A stretch of DNA of 58,051 bases from an uncultured Scytonema sp. (GTDB taxonomy: Bacteria > Cyanobacteriota > Cyanobacteriia > Cyanobacteriales > Nostocaceae). The position numbers were made by a program, and so were the translations under genes. The notes beneath the pieces are model-generated. The model saw only the letters and a program-made list of their open reading frames with translations. It was not told the origin of the DNA and did not search any database. Below, one piece after another: positions 42,945 through 55,094 of the stretch. The stretch spans positions 1 through 58,051 of the forward strand of contig CALMVQ010000091.1 in NCBI GenBank assembly GCA_937873135.1, read 5' to 3'. The first letter of the stretch is position 1, and every line of letters starts with the position of its first letter.

Positions 42945-44073
42945 GATTGATGGCGCTACTAACGTCTTTGTTTAACTACAAGCTTAGTTTTTAGCATTTC
43001 GGAATTACGGATGATTAGTAGTAATATATACATTTTATACAAATGTATTAGGATTTTTTCTCAAACAATACACCTTACTACATGTAGTTGTGAAGTGCAA
43101 CCACTCCCGAAATGTTAGACTATTAACGATTTTAAAAACCCTTACACATGATAAGCACATATCTGAATACATAATTTATGTCAGCTAATCAAAAGTATAA
43201 ATCATACGTGTAATTTACATTTCAAGTACAATTACTGGTTTTTTGATTGTAAATATTTATTTGTATCCAAAAATTAAATAAGTTTCACAGGACAGCATCT
43301 TAACATTTGCGAATATACTTAGTTTCCTTTGCGCCAATTTACTTAGTTTTTCTATTTATATTTAAGTTTTATCAGCCACTTCATTTTTCTTTACTCAAAA
43401 ACGGACTCGAATTTGACAATGTAGCGGAAATATTTTTCAAGCGCCAAAAATGAACAACCTTCTTCTTGAGGCGATTGTCCGTTTTTGTCCCTCTCGAGAG
43501 CGATGAGCGATGAGCGATCGCACCTTAAAATGGTCCCTTGTCGTCGAATGAACTCCTTCAATTTTGTACGTTCTCGTTTAACTGTGTTCATCCCAACCCC
43601 ATCCAATTGCTTTCTGATGAATGCCAATTAGAGCAACATACGCTACGCATGAACGTACTTCTGACGTTATGGGATATTCAGGGCTTGGCTTAGCTTTGAA
43701 GAATCTCCGAACTAGAAGTTCGGAGAGTGTCAACAGAAATCTTTTGAAATAATGACTAATTTGTCATTCATAATTCGTAATTGAGGTAGAAGCTCTTGGA
43801 GTTATATATGGAGAGGTAAAACTGCGCTTAAATCTTTGATTCAAGTTGGTAATGGCTAGTGGGAAGAAATTATGATCCATTCCTGATTCCCAACTACCCA
43901 CAATCAAGAGCGACATTGTATCAATAGATAAAAAAAACTTCCATACTCCTTAAGGTTGGATAATTTGTCGTATAGTATATACTTACTTACATACAAAGTT
44001 TTCCTAACCCAGTATGGAAAGTAACTTTTCCCACTCGATAAAGTAACAAGGTTTTCGCAACACGGCTATTCAT
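42945..44073. other. Long spacer between divergent DUF928 genes
   Basis: About 1.1 kb with no convincing gene; the minus frame at 43391-43627 is a shadow of a dispersed repeat. A/T-rich stretches occupy 43000-43380. A 10-bp hairpin, TCTCCGAACT AGA AGTTCGGAGA, lies at 43704-43726. It must hold promoters for both DUF928 genes. Confidence 0.5.
43432..43465 (-). repeat. Dispersed repeat shared with 5448-5481
   Basis: Read on the minus strand, GAAGAAGGTTGTTCATTTTT followed by GGCGCTTGAAAAAT matches 5448-5481 at most positions. Flanking GGATTGTCCGTTTTT-like copies at about 43474-43486 show further decay of the same family. Confidence 0.6.
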
Positions 44074-44850
44074 ATGAAAACCCAAATACAGCAAAGACGT
44101 CGGACAAAACTGTTAACTGTGACAATATTGAGCTTATCCTGGCTCTTAAGTTCTACAGCGCTACAAGCTCGAATCACATCATTATTTAAAGTCCCTGCTG
44201 ATTTAAGTGCTCCTGGCAGGCGTGTAGCAGGTGGATCGAGGTCAATGGAAAGTTGTTTCTCAGGAAACAAACATCTGACTGCTCTGGTGCCTCAATCTCA
44301 CATCATGTTGACAACAGTAGGAAACCCTGTCTTCTACTTCTATATTCCCAAAACTTCTGCATCCACACTAGAGTTGGTTGTACGCAATGAGCAAAATCAA
44401 ACATTGGTCAAGCAATCCTACAAGCCTAGCGCTCAACCCGGAGTGGTGGGGATTCCCCTTCAACGAAAATCATTAGAGGTAGGAAAGCAGTATCATTGGG
44501 TATTGTCAGTGATTTGCCATCCTCAAGCACGTTCCAATGATAAGGTTGTGGAGGGTGCTATTAAACGCATTCAACCCGATCCCCAACTGGTGAAGAAGTT
44601 GGAAAACGCAACTCCTCAACAGCGTGTATCTCTTTATGGACAAGCTGGTATTTGGCAAAATACCTTGATGACTTTAGCTGAGTTACTTTCCTCAAATCCT
44701 AATAATCCAGAGTTGAAAGCTCAATGGCAAGCACTGTTGACTAGTGACGGCGTAGGTTTAGGTAAAGATGATATTACAACTGATTCGGCGGCTGTGGTGA
44801 GTGAACCTTTGCTTCAAACAAAACTTGTTGAAGCGCAAGAGAGCAAGTAA
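44074..44850 (+). CDS. DUF928 protein with signal peptide
   Basis: The 258-residue protein has an N-terminal export signal (KLLTVTILSLSWLLSSTALQA) and a DUF928 domain. Typical elements are LTALVPQSHIMLTTVGNPVFYFYIPK, LVVRNEQNQTLVKQSY, YHWVLSVICHPQ, VEGAIKRIQPDPQLVKKL and TPQQRVSLYGQAGIWQNTLMTLAEL. It shares this domain with the divergent neighbour at 41862-42944. Function unknown; probably acts in the periplasm. The ATG at 44074 has no clear SD. Confidence 0.8.
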   Translation: MKTQIQQRRRTKLLTVTILSLSWLLSSTALQARITSLFKVPADLSAPGRRVAGGSRSMESCFSGNKHLTALVPQSHIMLTTVGNPVFYFYIPKTSASTLELVVRNEQNQTLVKQSYKPSAQPGVVGIPLQRKSLEVGKQYHWVLSVICHPQARSNDKVVEGAIKRIQPDPQLVKKLENATPQQRVSLYGQAGIWQNTLMTLAELLSSNPNNPELKAQWQALLTSDGVGLGKDDITTDSAAVVSEPLLQTKLVEAQESK

Positions 44851-45147
44851 AAAGCTTCTGCCTTAAAAAAGGCGAGTGTGTCGTAGGTTTCATCTACACA
44901 ATATCTGAATACATGCAATATGATGTTAAAACTACCCATATAGGAGTGGAGAGTCAGAGAAAGCTCATGCATCACGGAGCGCATCAATAAATCTTTGATG
45001 GTACAAGCCCTTAGATCCATCTGCTCCTGTCAAGCTAAAATCATTGCATCCAATTTTCGCTCTTGTAAACGATTATTGGGACACTGTGTATGCGTAGTTA
45101 ACAGTCAATAACTCCCATTCCTATTTTTTGCAACTGATTTCAGATTG

Positions 45148-46920
45148 CTATAGTTGCTTCTCAAAACTATAAATTTTCTGAGTCTGTAACTTTTCGTAAC
45201 AAACTGATGAAGGTAAATTACCTGGTAATAAGCTTTGGCGATCCAATTGCACCTGCAAGTTACTTAAGGGATCGACACCAGGAGAAATAAGAAATTCTAC
45301 TTTCTGAATGTAAGGTAAATCTGCTATTTTATCTAAAATTTTGGCGATCGCCTGTACGTAAGGATGCTCGTTTTGTGTATACCAATCATGGGAAGCTAGT
45401 CGCGATTGATCGAAACCTAAGTGTACTGTCAATGATGGGTGATCGAACAAAGCAATAGCAAGGGGACGTGCTTCTTCTTGTAATAATAAGTCATAAGTCT
45501 TTGCTAAATGTCGCAGTTTCTCTAGACGTTCGTATCGTTCTGTCAGTGCATCTGGATCGTCTTGCCAATGAATAGCCACCGTCACTAAGTACGTTTGCAA
45601 CAGCATATGACCCAGCTTTTTCGCCTTTGTACTCAGGTAATAGGAATTGTAGTCGTTTGCTTCAATTAACAACGGTACGCGATCCACGACTTCTAATCCA
45701 TACCCCTTCAAACCCGCAATTTTACGGGGATTATTGGTAATCAAACGAATCTTACGTACCCCTAAATCCATCAGCATTTGCGCTCCCATACCATAGTCTC
45801 GTAGATCAGCGGGAAATCCCAAGCGCTCATTTGCCTCTACTGTATCCAAACCCAAATCCTGCAATGAATAAGCTTTCAACTTATTTATAAGTCCAATTCC
45901 GCGTCCTTCTTGGCGTAGGTAGACAACAACACCTTGACCTGCATTATCAATCATTTTCAGTGCTGCTTGTAACTGCATTCGACAGTCGCAACGTAGAGAA
46001 CCCAAAGCGTCTCCCGTGAGGCATTCAGAATGCATTCGCACCATCACTGAACTGTCGTCAAATTGAGTTGGTTCGCCCTTAACAATGGCAACGTGTTCGG
46101 AATTATCTAAAGTGTGGCGATAAGCGTAAATTTTGAAAAGACCGAATTGAGTCGGTAGATCGGCAACAGTTTCCCGGAAGATTAAGCGATCATGCTGAAG
46201 GCGGTAACTAATTAAGTCCGCAATACTGATAATTTTCAGCTTGTGATGTCTGGCATACTCGATTAACTGAGGCAATCTTGCCATCGAACCATTACGATTT
46301 TGAATTTCACAAATGACTCCAGAGGGATACAGTCCAGCGAGTCGGGCTAAATCAACAGCAGCTTCCGTATGACCTGCTCTTTTGAGTACACCTCCAATCC
46401 TCGCCCGAATTGGGAAAATATGACCCGGACGAGTTAAATCTGAGGCTTTTGTTCCTGGGTTAATCGCAACTTGAATGGTACGGGCACGGTCTTCGGCTGA
46501 AATACCCGTAGTAACACCCAAGTGAGGTGCAGCATCGATACTAACAGTGAAAGCCGTTTGGTTAGTGTCTGTAATGTTACTCACCATTAATGGTAAGTCG
46601 AGTTCATCAAGACGATCGCCCGTCATTGCCAGACAAATCAACCCCCGTGCTTCCACCGCCATAAAATTGATCGTATCTGGAGTAGCAAATTGGGCAGCAC
46701 AGATTAAGTCACCTTCATTTTCTCGATTTTCATCATCTACCACAACAACGACGCGACCAGCTTTCAAGTCGGCCAAAGCGTCATCTATCGAATCGAATTC
46801 AAAGGTTTGATTTGAGGACGTAACGTCATGGTCAGCCAGTGTATTATTGGAATTCTCCTTACTACTGGCATCAGGTTCCCCGACATATTGCGACTGCTTT
46901 ATATTGTTAGGCTGCGACAC
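45148..46920 (-). CDS. ribBA: Bifunctional riboflavin enzyme RibBA with cyanobacterial extension
   Basis: The first half is 3,4-dihydroxy-2-butanone-4-phosphate synthase (DDENRENEGDL, TRPGHIFPIRAR, HTEAAVDLARLAGL). The second half is GTP cyclohydrolase II (MVRMHSECLTGDALGSLRCDC with its zinc cysteines, LRQEGRGIGL, LITNNPRK). Together they supply both precursors of riboflavin. Residues after about 430 form a helical extension of about 160 residues seen in many cyanobacteria; its role is not known. A 40-residue Asn/Ser-rich leader precedes the first domain. No FMN riboswitch was recognised upstream. It is divergent from argC. Confidence 0.95.
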   Translation of the reverse strand: MSQPNNIKQSQYVGEPDASSKENSNNTLADHDVTSSNQTFEFDSIDDALADLKAGRVVVVVDDENRENEGDLICAAQFATPDTINFMAVEARGLICLAMTGDRLDELDLPLMVSNITDTNQTAFTVSIDAAPHLGVTTGISAEDRARTIQVAINPGTKASDLTRPGHIFPIRARIGGVLKRAGHTEAAVDLARLAGLYPSGVICEIQNRNGSMARLPQLIEYARHHKLKIISIADLISYRLQHDRLIFRETVADLPTQFGLFKIYAYRHTLDNSEHVAIVKGEPTQFDDSSVMVRMHSECLTGDALGSLRCDCRMQLQAALKMIDNAGQGVVVYLRQEGRGIGLINKLKAYSLQDLGLDTVEANERLGFPADLRDYGMGAQMLMDLGVRKIRLITNNPRKIAGLKGYGLEVVDRVPLLIEANDYNSYYLSTKAKKLGHMLLQTYLVTVAIHWQDDPDALTERYERLEKLRHLAKTYDLLLQEEARPLAIALFDHPSLTVHLGFDQSRLASHDWYTQNEHPYVQAIAKILDKIADLPYIQKVEFLISPGVDPLSNLQVQLDRQSLLPGNLPSSVCYEKLQTQKIYSFEKQL

Positions 46921-47078
46921 AAACGATTTCTAGCTACAAAAAGTAAATTTTTTTAACAAATTCTTATTTTAAATTGTAGCTCTTTTCAACGAACCCAGAA
47001 TTAGAGTAGCAATGATTCGATAACATGACCAAAAGTAGGTAGTAGATGGCATGTCGTCGTCGAGTGGTTCTACTCATA

Positions 47079-47099
47079 ACTGAGGGTACAGTCCTCAGT
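47079..47099. other. Small hairpin in the ribBA-argC spacer
   Basis: ACTGAGG (47079-47085) and CCTCAGT (47093-47099) flank GTACAGT. It lies about 65 bp before the argC start codon; a regulatory role is possible but unproven. The 240-bp spacer otherwise holds the two divergent promoters. Confidence 0.35.
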
Positions 47100-47162
47100 C
47101 ATGAGGTTCTCTCGCTACCCCCGACCAATTAAGCTGTTCTTCAGATAAGGATTTCATAAATT

Positions 47163-48218
47163 ATGGGCAATTTGAGACGCGTACCCTTAGGGATTGTTGG
47201 CGCGTCAGATTATGGGGGAGTGCAGTTGGCAAGACTACTGATGGATCATCCTGAAGTAGAACTTGTCTATTTAGGTGAAGATAGTAGTGCTGGCAAACAA
47301 TTTGCAGAACTCTACCCACATCTAGCTCATGCAGTTAACCAACAAATTGAGCCAGTAGATCCAGAAATGATTGCTCATCATTGTGAAGTGGTTTTTCTGT
47401 CTTTGCCGAACGGTCTAGCTTGCCAAATCGCTCCGCAACTTTTAGAAAAAGGATGTAAGGTGCTGGATTTGAGTGCTGACTACCGATTCAGCGATCTGGC
47501 AACTTATACAACTTGGTATGGCATACACAGAAATGATAGTGTCACTGCAGCACAGTCAGTTTATGGATTACCGGAACTGTATCGTGATCGCATTGCAGAA
47601 GCACAGTTGGTTGCTTGTCCCGGTTGCTATCCTACTGCCAGCCTCTTGGCTCTTTCTCCACTCCTCAAACAAGGGTTAATAGTACCAGAAACTGCCATTA
47701 TTGATGCTAAGTCTGGCACATCTGGTAGCGGACGTCAACCGAAAGTTCACTTGTTGCTTGCCGAGGCAGACAGCATATCCGCCTACAGTGTTGTTCGTCA
47801 CCACCATACCCCAGAAATTGAGCAGATTTGTAGTGACTTGGCAGGACACGAAGTCACAATCCAATTTACTCCACACTTGATCCCGATGGTACGTGGCATT
47901 CTCGCAACTGTGTATGCAACATTGAGAGATCCTGGTTTGGTACGAGAAGACCTGATCACGATTTACAGAGCTTTTTACCGTAACTCTCCTTGGGTAAAAA
48001 TTTGCGAACCGGGCGTTTATCCCCAAACTAAGTGGGCTCGTGGTAGCAATCTTTGTTACATTAGTATAGAAGTTGACCCGCGTACTGGTCGTGTCATTGT
48101 TATATCGACAATTGACAACTTAATTAAAGGTCAAGCGGGTCAAGCAATTCAGTGTCTCAATATCATGATGGGTTGGGATGAGACTCTAGGTTTGCCGAAG
48201 TTGGGATTGTATCCATAA
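47163..48218 (+). CDS. argC: N-acetyl-gamma-glutamyl-phosphate reductase
   Basis: The 351-residue enzyme reduces N-acetylglutamyl phosphate to the semialdehyde with NADPH, the third step of arginine synthesis. It has an N-terminal dinucleotide fold ([18 protein letters not shown]), the catalytic Cys in [10 protein letters not shown], the conserved [10 protein letters not shown] and HHHTPEI, and the C-terminal [12 protein letters not shown]. Length is normal for the family. The ATG follows ATAAGGATTTCATAAATT, which holds an AAGGA at -14. It converges with eno. Confidence 0.96.
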   Translation: MGNLRRVPLGIVGASDYGGVQLARLLMDHPEVELVYLGEDSSAGKQFAELYPHLAHAVNQQIEPVDPEMIAHHCEVVFLSLPNGLACQIAPQLLEKGCKVLDLSADYRFSDLATYTTWYGIHRNDSVTAAQSVYGLPELYRDRIAEAQLVACPGCYPTASLLALSPLLKQGLIVPETAIIDAKSGTSGSGRQPKVHLLLAEADSISAYSVVRHHHTPEIEQICSDLAGHEVTIQFTPHLIPMVRGILATVYATLRDPGLVREDLITIYRAFYRNSPWVKICEPGVYPQTKWARGSNLCYISIEVDPRTGRVIVISTIDNLIKGQAGQAIQCLNIMMGWDETLGLPKLGLYP

Positions 48219-48221
48219 CCA

Positions 48222-48270
48222 ATTAAAAATTAAAAAAGGAAGAAGAAAATCCCCTTTTTTAATTTTTAAT
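48222..48270. terminator. Bidirectional terminator between argC and eno
   Basis: ATTAAAAATTAAAAAAGG (48222-48239) pairs perfectly with CCTTTTTTAATTTTTAAT (48253-48270), an 18-bp stem around 13 nt. T runs exist on both strands, in the 67-bp gap between the convergent genes. Confidence 0.8.
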
Positions 48271-48285
48271 GAGTGAATTTTTAAT

Positions 48286-49929
<1,644 letters not shown>

Positions 49930-50547
49930 ATGACTCAACAGAAAACTAACCCAAACCCAAAACCCATTCCCCCTGGATATCTCAATATTATGGGTTATGT
50001 GGATGAATCAGAGGTAAATGGTCCTGGATGTCGTGCTGTGATGTGGGTGCAGGGGTGTTTACGAGAGTGTCCGGGGTGCTTTAATGTTGAATCCTGGTCA
50101 TTTGAGACGAATCAATTAATGTCCATTGAAAGTCTTGCCCAAAAAATTTTGAACAATCCTCGTAATCAGGGAGTGACGTTTTCTGGCGGAGAACCCTTTT
50201 GGCAAGCCCCTGCATTAGCTTCTCTTGCAAGTAAAATCAAGGCAGCTGGACTCAACGTCATGTCTTTTACTGGTTTCACTTTAGAACAGCTACAATCCCA
50301 GTCTGCTCCAGAGGGCGCTCAAGCTTTGCTCGAACAGTTAGATATCCTGGTTGATGGTCCCTATGTCGAGTCACTGGCAATTAACTCACCAAATTCTCCT
50401 GTGTCCTCCAGCAATCAAAGAATTCACGTCTTCAATCCAGCTTTACAAGACCAAATTACCTGGGCGAGCGACCAGATTGAGGTTCATATTTTCAAAGATG
50501 GTAGTCGCATCATCACTGGCTACAGAGGGCAACTCTCTAATTTGTAA
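49930..50547 (+). CDS. NrdG-like radical SAM activase
   Basis: The 205-residue protein has the radical SAM cysteines in WVQGCLRECPGCFN (CxxxCxxC), FSGGEPFWQ (the GGE motif), SFTGFTLEQL and LVDGPYV. These are features of NrdG-type activases, which make the glycyl radical of anaerobic ribonucleotide reductase. The longer C-terminal part and the absence of nrdD nearby leave the true partner open. The ATG at 49930 lacks a strong SD; the first 15 residues are Asn/Pro-rich and may be an extension. Confidence 0.85.
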   Translation: MTQQKTNPNPKPIPPGYLNIMGYVDESEVNGPGCRAVMWVQGCLRECPGCFNVESWSFETNQLMSIESLAQKILNNPRNQGVTFSGGEPFWQAPALASLASKIKAAGLNVMSFTGFTLEQLQSQSAPEGAQALLEQLDILVDGPYVESLAINSPNSPVSSSNQRIHVFNPALQDQITWASDQIEVHIFKDGSRIITGYRGQLSNL

Positions 50548-50639
50548 TTCGTAATTTTTACCTGAAGCTTGACTCTCCCCTGGCGCTCAGCCGAGGGGAT
50601 TCTTTTGAATGAGAGTTAAGTACTAACGCAAAATTAAAT

Positions 50640-50950
50640 ATACATTTGTCATTGCGAATAGAGCGAAGCGAAATAAAGCATTCGCAAGGGTTTGGAGATC
50701 GCTTCGCTACATTTTCCCACGCCCAGGCGACTGTGTTAGCGAGCGCGATCTACTCACTCTTTCTAGACGCTGCGCGCTCCTACGTTCGTAGCGTCTCCCG
50801 ATCTAAAGCAGCGATCGGGAATTGTCTTCTCACTCGGGGAGACGCTAGGCGCTCCGAGCGTCAGGGCTTGTCGTCATACCCTTTCACTTTAAAGTTGATA
50901 CATTTAGGCAAGCAGTTCTTGAGCAGGGGATGCAGTTCTTGAGCAGGGGG
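50640..50950. repeat. Repeat-rich spacer with several palindromes
   Basis: The stretch TTGCGAATAGAGCGAAGCGA and the following GCATTCGCAAGGG, GATCGCTTCGCTAC, CCCGATC...GCGATCGGG and GGGAGACGCTAGGCGCTCC form a mosaic of small inverted repeats common in Nostocales genomes. At the end, GCAGTTCTTGAGCAGGGG is tandemly repeated (50912-50929, 50932-50949). The frame at 50646-50942 is a shadow of this repeat DNA. Confidence 0.65.
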
Positions 50951-51219
50951 AGCAAATAGTATCAAGATTTTCGTGAAATGGTATCAGACATCGCCTTAAG
51001 GTCGGTAGGGATATCGGCTGAAATCCTCATCTATAGGTTCTTTTGTGGCATCTCTACATTTTGCGAAAATGCCGACATGGCAAGGCTTCTAAAAAACTTT
51101 TTGGTTTACTGAATATATACGTTGCTTGGTCTTGAATCTGTTTTTTATTTACCTTCTTCTGTTCCCTTCTCGGTAAAATGTTGATAGAGGACACTTTCTA
51201 CCAGAGGCTCAGAGTTCAC

Positions 51220-51657
51220 ATGCGCTTACTACACACAATGCTACGAGTTGGCAACCTGGAAGAATCGCTGAAATTTTACTGTGATTTTCTGGGAATGAAG
51301 TTACTGCGTCAAAAAGACTATCCAGGCGGAGAATTTACTCTTGCTTTTGTTGGCTATGGTGACGAAAGTGACAATACGGTTCTAGAACTTACTTACAATT
51401 GGGGTTCGGATAAGTATGATCTAGGCGACGCTTACGGTCATATTGCCATTGGAGTCGATGATATTTATGCTACCTGCAATGAAATAAAAAATTGTGGTGG
51501 CAAAGTCGTGCGGGAACCAGGACCTATGAAACATGGTTCCACTGTCATTGCTTTTGTCGAAGATCCCGATGGATATAAGGTAGAACTCATTCAACTGGGG
51601 ACTCAGGGAACTCAAGTTAAACAAGAGTCGGAAAAACAGGCTATAACTCAATCTTGA
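51220..51657 (+). CDS. gloA: Glyoxalase I (lactoylglutathione lyase)
   Basis: The 145-residue product starts [20 protein letters not shown] and shows the paired betaalphabeta modules of glyoxalase I. The metal ligands are His in LLHTM, Glu in VLELTYNW, His in [10 protein letters not shown] and Glu in YKVELIQ. It converts the methylglyoxal-glutathione adduct to lactoylglutathione. The ATG at 51220 is chosen because it begins the family's N-terminus; the frame is open to 51178. The C-terminal 20 residues are Gln-rich and variable. Confidence 0.95.
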   Translation: MRLLHTMLRVGNLEESLKFYCDFLGMKLLRQKDYPGGEFTLAFVGYGDESDNTVLELTYNWGSDKYDLGDAYGHIAIGVDDIYATCNEIKNCGGKVVREPGPMKHGSTVIAFVEDPDGYKVELIQLGTQGTQVKQESEKQAITQS

Positions 51658-52387
51658 CCGAAATAGAGTCGCGATCGCTCTCTTCCTCAATGCTAGTCAA
51701 TTAACTTTGCTCCCGCCATCAAAAGAGTGTGCAACGAGAATACTTACCGCGCAATTAGGTTGCGATTCAGACTACAATATATTTAACAATCGAACAATTA
51801 ATGCCTTTGGTGCTAATACGGATTATACCATCAACCGCAAGGCATAGATTTTTGCTTGATTGGGATTTGGTTTTATCAGGAGTTTTACACTGCTATCAAC
51901 TGGGAGCTAAGTTGACATTCCTTTAGTTGGGCTGGGGGTTTGGGTTTTCGTAACCTTGCCAATGACTGACTATTGCGGGTGTTGCTATTGGTCAGTCTTT
52001 TGTCACCAATATTTTGGGCGATCCGACCCCGACCAAGTTTGACTCACTCTACAATTTAAACCAGAATGACAATCTTAGTGTCATCCCAGCCAGAGGGATT
52101 GACAAATGCTAATAAAGATAGCTTTAACAGGAACATTTAGCAAGGTACCTTCAGAACGGTGATTTCATTTTAAATTAAGTAGTAAGCTAATGTGCATCTA
52201 AACTGGTGAGGACAGTCATTGGTCACTGATCACAAATGACGAATAACATTCTTAACGAGAAAAAGTGTAACATAGACGCGCATTATCTTAGTGGATGGCT
52301 AATCGAACGACAATGGGCGATTAGCCACTCTTCATTTGGCAATTAGCCAGTCTTCCATTAGCCGTTAGCAATGAGCAAATTGTAAAA
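51658..52387. other. Spacer upstream of clpB
   Basis: About 730 bp with no gene seen. No CIRCE element (TTAGCACTC-N9-GAGTGCTAA) is present before clpB. GACTGAC and GTCAGTC occur as an imperfect inverted pair near 51964-52000. The stretch 52300-52380 contains repeated TTAGCC(A/G) units, a degenerate short tandem repeat. Confidence 0.45.
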
Positions 52388-55054
52388 ATGCAGCCTACAG
52401 ATCCCAATAAATTTACTGATAAAGCCTGGGAAGCCATTGAAAAATCTCAGGATGTAGCCAGAGCATATCAACAGCAGCAACTAGATGTCGAACATATAAT
52501 CATTTCTTTATTAGAAGAACCTACTGAGTTGGCAACACGGATTATTTCTCGTTCTGGGGTAGATCCCATGCGCTTGCAGCAGCAAGTTGAAGCGTTTGTG
52601 AAACGCCAGCCGAAAGTAGATAAAACAGATCAGCTCTACCTCGGTCGCAGTTTAGATGTTATGCTTGACCGGGCTGAAGAAGCGAGAGCTAAGATGAAAG
52701 ACTCTTTCATCTCCGTAGAACACTTACTTTTGGGTTTTGCTGAGGACGAAAGGATTGGAAAGCGGGCGCTGAAAAGTTTAAATTTGGATACGACTAAGTT
52801 AGAAGTCGCAACCAAAGCAGTTCGCGGTACTCAAAAAGTCACAGATCAAAAACCCGAAACCCGTTATGACGCTTTGCAAAAGTTTGGTACAGACTTGACA
52901 GAACAGGCAAAAGCTGGTAAACTAGACCCGGTTATTGGTAGGGATGATGAAATTCGCCGAGTTATACAGGTATTATCCCGCCGCAGTAAGAATAATCCGG
53001 TGCTGATCGGTGAGCCGGGAGTGGGTAAGACGGCGATCGCAGAAGCTTTGGCACAACGGATTATCAACAGCGACGTTCCCGAGTCTTTGAAAAACCGCCA
53101 GCTGATCAGCTTAGATATCGGTAGCTTAATTGCAGGAGCAAAATACCGAGGTGAATTTGAAGACCGCCTCAAAGCAGTCCTCAAGGAAGTTATGGACTCC
53201 AACGGTCAAGTTGTCTTGTTTATTGATGAATTGCATAATGTCGTTGGTGCTGGTTCCGGTCAACAAGGGGCAATGGACGCAGGGAATTTGCTCAAACCAA
53301 TGTTGGCAAGGGGAGAACTGCGTTGCATTGGAGCAACGACTTTGGACGAGTACCGTAAATACATTGAGAAAGATGCGGCATTAGAACGGCGCTTTCAGCA
53401 AGTTTATGTCGATCAGCCGAGTGTGGAAAATACGATTTCCATTCTGCGGGGGTTGAAAGAACGCTATGAAGTTCATCATAATGTCAAAATTTCCGATTCG
53501 GCATTAGTCGCAGCAGCAACACTGTCATCGCGTTACATTTCTGATCGCTTCTTACCAGATAAAGCGATCGATTTGGTGGATGAGGCAGCAGCACAGTTGA
53601 AAATGGAGATCACCTCCAAACCGACGGAGTTGGAAACTATCGACAGACGCTTGATGCAGCTTGAAATGGAAAAGCTGTCTTTGGCTGGAGAAGAAAAGGC
53701 GACTATTCAAACTAAAGAACGTTTGGAACGCATTCAGCAAGAAATTGCTCAATTAGGGAAAAAACAGCAAGAATTGAATGGGCAGTGGCAAGGTGAAAAG
53801 CTGTTATTGGAGAATATCAGTGCATTAAAGCAGGAAGAAGAAAAACTGCGGGTGCAAATTGAGCAGGCAGAACGCGCCTACGACTTGAACAAAGCTGCCC
53901 AGTTAAAGTTTGGTAAGTTAGAGGCAGTGCAACACGATCGCGAAGTCAAAGAAGCGCAACTTCTAGAAATTCAAACTCAGGGTTCGACGCTGTTGCAAGA
54001 ACAAGTCACAGAAGCTGATATTGCGGAAATCGTGGCGAAATGGACGGGGATTCCGCTAAATCGCTTGTTGGAAACCGAACGGCAAAAATTGCTCGAACTT
54101 GAACAGCACCTGCACGAACGAGTTGTTGGGCAACACGAAGCTGTATCAAGTGTTGCTGCTGCAATCCGTCGTGCCCGTGCGGGGATGAAAGATCTCGGTC
54201 GTCCGATTGGTTCATTTTTGTTTATGGGCCCGACAGGAGTCGGGAAAACTGAGCTTGCTCGTGCTTTAGCACAGTTTCTCTTTGATGCTGATGATGCCTT
54301 GGTGCGTCTGGATATGTCCGAGTATATGGAAAAACACTCGGTATCCCGTATGGTGGGAGCACCTCCGGGATACATTGGTTATGAAGAAGGGGGTCAACTG
54401 TCCGAAGCTATTCGCCGTCGTCCTTATTCTGTGGTGCTGTTGGATGAAGTGGAGAAAGCACATCCGGATGTATTTAATATTTTATTACAGGTGCTGGATG
54501 ACGGTAGAATTACGGATGCGCAGGGAAGAACGGTTGATTTTCGCAATACTGTGATTGTCATGACTAGTAACATCGGTAGCGAACACATTCTGGATGTCGC
54601 TAATGATGATTCCAAATATGACAAAATGCAGAACCGAGTGACGGATGCTTTGCGATCGCACTTCCGCCCAGAATTTCTCAACCGCGTTGATGACATTATT
54701 CTTTTCCACACCCTGAGTCGGAATGAATTAGCAAAGATTATTGGTATTCAACTAAAGCGGGTGGAAAATCTCCTAGCCGAGCAAAAAATCTCTTTTGAAA
54801 TTACCTCAGCAGCGAGTAGTTACCTCGTGGAAGTAGGTTACGATCCAATCTACGGTGCTCGTCCCATCAAACGAGCAATTCAGCGAGAAGTGGAAAACCC
54901 CATCGCCACCAAGCTATTGGAGAATACCTTCGTCTCCGGTGACACAATTGTGATTGATTGTGGAGATAATGGGATGACCTTCACTAAGAAAAAAGTCATG
55001 AATGTGTCAGCGCCCCAAACTGCGACACCCTACTTGATAGAGGCATCGCAATAA
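52388..55054 (+). CDS. clpB: ClpB disaggregase
   Basis: The 888-residue AAA+ chaperone has an N-domain (about 1-150), a first nucleotide-binding domain with Walker A GEPGVGKT and Walker [14 protein letters not shown], a coiled-coil middle domain (about 410-530), and a second nucleotide-binding domain with GPTGVGKT and [11 protein letters not shown]. With DnaK it extracts proteins from aggregates. The presence of the middle domain separates it from ClpA and ClpC. No heat-shock operator was recognised upstream. It is followed by htpG in the same direction. Confidence 0.97.
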   Translation: MQPTDPNKFTDKAWEAIEKSQDVARAYQQQQLDVEHIIISLLEEPTELATRIISRSGVDPMRLQQQVEAFVKRQPKVDKTDQLYLGRSLDVMLDRAEEARAKMKDSFISVEHLLLGFAEDERIGKRALKSLNLDTTKLEVATKAVRGTQKVTDQKPETRYDALQKFGTDLTEQAKAGKLDPVIGRDDEIRRVIQVLSRRSKNNPVLIGEPGVGKTAIAEALAQRIINSDVPESLKNRQLISLDIGSLIAGAKYRGEFEDRLKAVLKEVMDSNGQVVLFIDELHNVVGAGSGQQGAMDAGNLLKPMLARGELRCIGATTLDEYRKYIEKDAALERRFQQVYVDQPSVENTISILRGLKERYEVHHNVKISDSALVAAATLSSRYISDRFLPDKAIDLVDEAAAQLKMEITSKPTELETIDRRLMQLEMEKLSLAGEEKATIQTKERLERIQQEIAQLGKKQQELNGQWQGEKLLLENISALKQEEEKLRVQIEQAERAYDLNKAAQLKFGKLEAVQHDREVKEAQLLEIQTQGSTLLQEQVTEADIAEIVAKWTGIPLNRLLETERQKLLELEQHLHERVVGQHEAVSSVAAAIRRARAGMKDLGRPIGSFLFMGPTGVGKTELARALAQFLFDADDALVRLDMSEYMEKHSVSRMVGAPPGYIGYEEGGQLSEAIRRRPYSVVLLDEVEKAHPDVFNILLQVLDDGRITDAQGRTVDFRNTVIVMTSNIGSEHILDVANDDSKYDKMQNRVTDALRSHFRPEFLNRVDDIILFHTLSRNELAKIIGIQLKRVENLLAEQKISFEITSAASSYLVEVGYDPIYGARPIKRAIQREVENPIATKLLENTFVSGDTIVIDCGDNGMTFTKKKVMNVSAPQTATPYLIEASQ

Positions 55055-55056
55055 AT

Positions 55057-55094
55057 CAAGATACCCGACAACTTCTGCGAAGTCGGGTATCTTG
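55057..55094. terminator. 13-bp hairpin after clpB
   Basis: CAAGATACCCGAC (55057-55069) pairs with GTCGGGTATCTTG (55082-55094) just past the clpB stop codon. Its core CCCGAC/GTCGGG and the inner ACTTC/GAAGT match the hairpin at 21159-21197, so both belong to one dispersed hairpin family. No T run follows. Confidence 0.6.

Noticed and set aside
43391-43627. 78-residue minus-strand frame containing CSFLALEK
   Set aside because: Same dispersed repeat as at 5448-5481; no SD, no conserved remainder.
46921-47162. FMN riboswitch upstream of ribBA
   Set aside because: The spacer is short and lacks the conserved AGGG..GAAC-type core of that riboswitch; only a small hairpin was found.
50646-50942. 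98-residue plus-strand frame
   Set aside because: It runs through a mosaic of palindromic repeats, and its Ser/Arg-rich sequence reflects that DNA.
52100-52387. CIRCE heat-shock operator before clpB
   Set aside because: No TTAGCACTC inverted repeat is present; only degenerate TTAGCC units are seen.
54424-54711. Minus-strand frames inside clpB
   Set aside because: Shadows of the ClpB second nucleotide-binding domain, with biased Ser/Arg composition.
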